Part shown: positions 5,521-7,208 of the stretch, in pieces
Layout of the letters: the number at the start of each line of letters is the position of its first letter
Numbering within the stretch: the first letter of the stretch is position 1
Source: Rhodosalinus sp046542825
GTDB lineage: Bacteria > Pseudomonadota > Alphaproteobacteria > Rhodobacterales > Rhodobacteraceae
Direction: 5' to 3'
Length of the DNA stretch: 7,208 bases
NCBI RefSeq assembly: GCF_046542825.1
Contig: NZ_JBKHAQ010000132.1
Span: forward strand, 1-7,208
Position numbers and translations under genes: made by a program
Notes under the pieces: model-generated
What the model was told of the DNA's origin: nothing
The model's input: the letters and a program-made list of their open reading frames with translations, nothing else
The model's database searches: none

Positions 5521-6876
5521 TCAGGCGCCTGTCAGTCGCGCCGCGCGCCGGCGCTGGAACGACGAGGGGATGCCCAGCGCCTCGCGGTATTTCGCAACCG
5601 TACGCCGCGCGAGCGTGACGCCGCCGGAATTCACCAGCTGGGCGATCGCGTCATCGGACAGCGGCTTGCGCGGGTCTTCCTCGCGCACAAGCTTCTGAAT
5701 CTGGTGCCGGATGGCAGCGGCAGACTGATCCTCGCCCCCAGCTCCGGCACCCGACAGCCCCGTGGAAAAGAACGCCTTCAGCGGAAGCGCGCCCTGCGGC
5801 GTGTCGATCATCATGCCGGTGGTCACGCGGCTCACCGTGCTTTCGTGCACCCCCACCGCCTCGGCCACGTCGCGCAGCGTCATCGGACGAATGCGGGCGG
5901 GCCCGTCTTCGAGAAACGCGGTCTGACGCCGCACGATCTCTGCGCCCACCGCCAGGGTCGTGCGGTTGCGGTGTTCGACCGCGCGACGCATCCAGCGCGC
6001 ATGCGACAGGCGGCCGCCGACATAGGCGCGGGTTTCCTCGCAGCGGGCGACCCGCGCGCCCAGTTCCGCATTCACATGCACGGCCGGAACGGTCGCGCGG
6101 TTCAGTTCGACGGCCCAGCCGTCGCCGTCCTGCCGCGCGATCAGGTCGGGCGGTCGCTCCGAATGGTCCTCGGCGTTGAAGTGGGCGCCCGGCTTGGGAT
6201 CGAGGCAGCGCAGAAGGGCAAGCTGGCGCCGCACCTCGGGCTCGTCGCAGCCGCAGACACGGCACAGCCCCGCGATGTCGGCCTTAGCGACCAGCGGCAG
6301 GTTTTCCAGCAGGCGCTCGAAGGGCTCCGACAGAAAGCGCCGGTCCTCGGCCTGAAGCCGCAGGCATTCGGCCAGATTGCGGGCGAAGAGGCCCGCCGGT
6401 TCGACCTGTTGCAGCCGGGCGAGGAACCCTTCCGCGCCGTTGCCCGGCACGCCGGCCCGCGCCGCGAGCTGATCAAGATCCTCGCCGAGCCAGCCGCTCG
6501 GCTCCAGCGCCTCCAGAAAGACTTCCGCGGCGGCGCGGTCGCCCGGATCGTCGAAGATCAGTTCGAACTGCTCGCGCAGGTGGCCATAAAGCGACTTGGG
6601 GCGGGCCTCTGCGCGTACCTGCACATAGTCGAAGTCATCCTCCGAGCCCCCGCCTGCCCGGCTCTGCGGCAGACCCGGTTCGCTGCGCGGCGGGGCAACC
6701 TGCGCTTCCGTCTGCGCGGGTGCCACCTCGAGAAACGGGTTCTCGGTCGCCTGATCGTCGAGATACGAATGCAGCTCCTGGTTGGACATCTGCAGCATGT
6801 AGATCGCCTGCTGCAGCTGGGTGTTAACAACCAGAGATTGTCGCTGGCTTACCGTCTGAATCGTTCGCAGTTCCAT
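5521..6876 (-). CDS. rpoN: RNA polymerase sigma-54 factor RpoN
   Basis: Sigma-54 directs RNA polymerase to -24/-12 promoters and needs an AAA+ activator to open them. The 451-residue product is complete. Region I (about 1-50) has the typical Gln/Leu-rich activator-contact helices, with LVVNTQLQQAIYMLQMSNQE at 15-34 and ENPFLEV at 45-51. A variable acidic linker and a core-binding region follow. A helix-turn-helix TLRDVAEAVGVHESTVSRVT lies at 333-352, and the diagnostic RpoN box ARRTVAKYRE at 423-432. The start at 6876 is chosen because GGAGGGG (complement of 6882-6888) lies 5 bases upstream and region I begins at once; the longer frame to 6930 adds 18 residues not seen in the family. Position beside flagellin suggests a flagellum-dedicated copy, such as RpoN2 of R. 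sphaeroides, but a paralogue number cannot be set from here. Confidence 0.97.
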   Translation of the reverse strand: MELRTIQTVSQRQSLVVNTQLQQAIYMLQMSNQELHSYLDDQATENPFLEVAPAQTEAQVAPPRSEPGLPQSRAGGGSEDDFDYVQVRAEARPKSLYGHLREQFELIFDDPGDRAAAEVFLEALEPSGWLGEDLDQLAARAGVPGNGAEGFLARLQQVEPAGLFARNLAECLRLQAEDRRFLSEPFERLLENLPLVAKADIAGLCRVCGCDEPEVRRQLALLRCLDPKPGAHFNAEDHSERPPDLIARQDGDGWAVELNRATVPAVHVNAELGARVARCEETRAYVGGRLSHARWMRRAVEHRNRTTLAVGAEIVRRQTAFLEDGPARIRPMTLRDVAEAVGVHESTVSRVTTGMMIDTPQGALPLKAFFSTGLSGAGAGGEDQSAAAIRHQIQKLVREEDPRKPLSDDAIAQLVNSGGVTLARRTVAKYREALGIPSSFQRRRAARLTGA

Positions 6877-6995
6877 GGTCACCCCTCCGGTTTTGAATGA
6901 CCATAACCTTCGGTTGTGCGGTTCTCCCAATCTTCCGTTTGACGGTCGTGCGACGGTCTTCCGTCACGTTAGTCATGGCTCACAACTATATGCCC
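6877..6995 (-). promoter_or_regulatory. rpoN upstream region with repeated GACGG/CCGTC elements
   Basis: The rpoN gene must be read from here, because a strong flagellin terminator lies just upstream. I find no convincing -35/-10 pair and no correctly spaced -24/-12 pair. The clearest structure is a direct repeat GACGGTC at 6941-6947 and 6952-6958, eleven bases apart (one helical turn), next to inverted copies CCGT (6935-6938) and CCGTC (6961-6965). This arrangement looks like a protein-binding site in the leader or promoter of rpoN. The binding protein is unknown. Confidence 0.45.
6951..6966. repeat. Palindrome copy 1 (CGACGGTCTTCCGTCA)
   Basis: Inverted repeat GACGG-TCTT-CCGTC, core 6952-6965. 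It agrees with the palindrome at 7042-7057 at 14 of 16 bases. Centres are 91 bases apart, and the flagellin terminator lies between them. It could be an operator or a small mRNA hairpin in the rpoN leader. Confidence 0.6.
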
Positions 6996-7028
6996 AAAAA
7001 GAAAAACCCCGGCGCCAGAGCGCCGGGG
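6996..7028 (-). terminator. Intrinsic terminator of the flagellin gene
   Basis: On the minus strand, CCCCGGCGC (complement of 7020-7028) pairs perfectly with GCGCCGGGG (complement of 7007-7015) around a TCTG loop, followed by TTTTTCTTTTT (complement of 6996-7006). A nine-pair GC stem plus a nearly pure T run is a textbook Rho-independent terminator. It lies 26 bases past the flagellin stop and points toward rpoN, so it isolates rpoN from flagellin transcription. Confidence 0.95.
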
Positions 7029-7041
7029 GGGTTGGCGTCGG

Positions 7042-7057
7042 TGACGGTTTTCCGTCA
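7042..7057. repeat. Palindrome copy 2 overlapping the flagellin stop (TGACGGTTTTCCGTCA)
   Basis: A perfect six-pair inverted repeat, TGACGG-TTTT-CCGTCA. Its right end (7055-7057) is the flagellin stop codon itself, read as TGA on the minus strand. It resembles the copy at 6951-6966. In mRNA it would form a small hairpin directly at the stop, ahead of the terminator. Confidence 0.65.
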
Positions 7058-7208
7058 GCGCAGCAGGCTGAGGACGTTCTGCTGCGAGGAGTTCGCCTGC
7101 GCCAGCATCGAGGTGGCCGCCTGCGAGAGAATCTGCCCGCGCGCGAGGTCGGTCGATTCCTTGGCGAAGTCCGCGTCCATGATGCCCGAACGCGCCGCCT
7201 CGACGTTG
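7055..7208 (-). CDS. fliC: Flagellin, C-terminal end (partial)
   Basis: The last 50 codons of a flagellin gene run off the right edge. The residues include VEAARSGIMDADFAKESTDL, then ARGQILSQAATSMLAQAN, and end QQNVLSLLR. This is the conserved D0 helix that packs in the filament core; the A-R-S-x-I-x-D-A-D-F-A-x-E pattern and the terminal LSLLR are characteristic. The product is exported through the FliPQR-FlhB gate encoded in this window and polymerised into the filament. Its promoter and N-terminus are outside the window. A strong terminator follows the stop. Flagellins can be multicopy, so whether this is the only copy is unknown. Confidence 0.95.
   Translation of the reverse strand, partial: NVEAARSGIMDADFAKESTDLARGQILSQAATSMLAQANSSQQNVLSLLR

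Noticed and set aside
5020..6900. A 626-residue open frame on the + strand covering rpoN
   Set aside because: It is antisense to a clear RpoN with intact functional motifs. Its product is an Arg/Gly/Ala-rich mixture typical of a shadow frame in high-GC DNA, and it overlaps the PDZ gene and both hairpins.
6877..6930. Upstream in-frame ATG at 6930 as rpoN start
   Set aside because: It would add 18 residues before region I that sigma-54 proteins lack, and the ATG at 6876 has an excellent GGAGGGG site.
6948..6965. Possible sigma-54 promoter for rpoN on the minus strand (GG and GC in the GACGG repeat area)
   Set aside because: GG and GC are 9 bases apart rather than the strict 10, and the TGGCAC-type context is absent.
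6985..6990. TATAGT on the minus strand as a -10 box for rpoN
   Set aside because: The matching -35 position falls inside the GC stem of the flagellin terminator and has no resemblance to TTGACA.
1..7208. tRNA, rRNA, CRISPR arrays, insertion sequences or toxin-antitoxin pairs
   Set aside because: I saw no regularly spaced repeats, transposase motifs, terminal inverted repeats or tRNA-like cloverleaf. Gaps between genes are all under 200 bases and are described above.

Overview
This is a high-GC flagellar locus. The codon use, the small tightly overlapped genes and the protein types point to an alphaproteobacterium, most likely Rhodobacterales. The gene set (fliPQR-flhB, a sigma-54 gene beside a flagellin gene, and a one-span membrane protein resembling MotF) is most like the Fla1 flagellar system of Rhodobacter sphaeroides. 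That assignment rests on family recognition by eye; no database search was possible.

Layout. Positions 1-3241 (+ strand) hold a compact operon: the end of an upstream gene (probably fliO), then fliP, fliQ, fliR, flhB and a 70-residue two-span membrane protein. Every junction overlaps (ATGA, a shared A, or 8 bases), so translation is probably coupled. These genes build the flagellar type III export gate: FliP, FliQ and FliR form the pore in the inner membrane, and FlhB is the autocleaving substrate-specificity switch. Positions 3238-3789 (- strand) encode a soluble 183-residue protein of unknown function, converging on the operon with overlapping stop codons. A divergent gap (3790-3938) carries a well-formed sigma-54 promoter at 3889-3904. 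It fires into a two-gene + strand unit: a bitopic membrane protein with a long periplasmic part (3939-4682, candidate MotF) and a PDZ-like protein with a C-terminal membrane hairpin (4706-5410). Two strong GC-rich hairpins (5445-5507) separate this unit from convergent rpoN (- strand, 5521-6876). Upstream of rpoN is a 178-base gap with repeated GACGG/CCGTC elements and a classic intrinsic terminator for a flagellin gene, whose last 50 codons run off the right edge (7055-7208, - strand).

How it fits together. RpoN encoded here could read the sigma-54 promoter 3 kb away and switch on the candidate motF unit, which would act on motor rotation once the export gate and basal body are built. The least described parts are the PDZ-membrane protein in the candidate motF unit, the 183-residue orphan, the 70-residue protein fused translationally to flhB, and the repeated palindromes around the flagellin terminator and rpoN upstream region.
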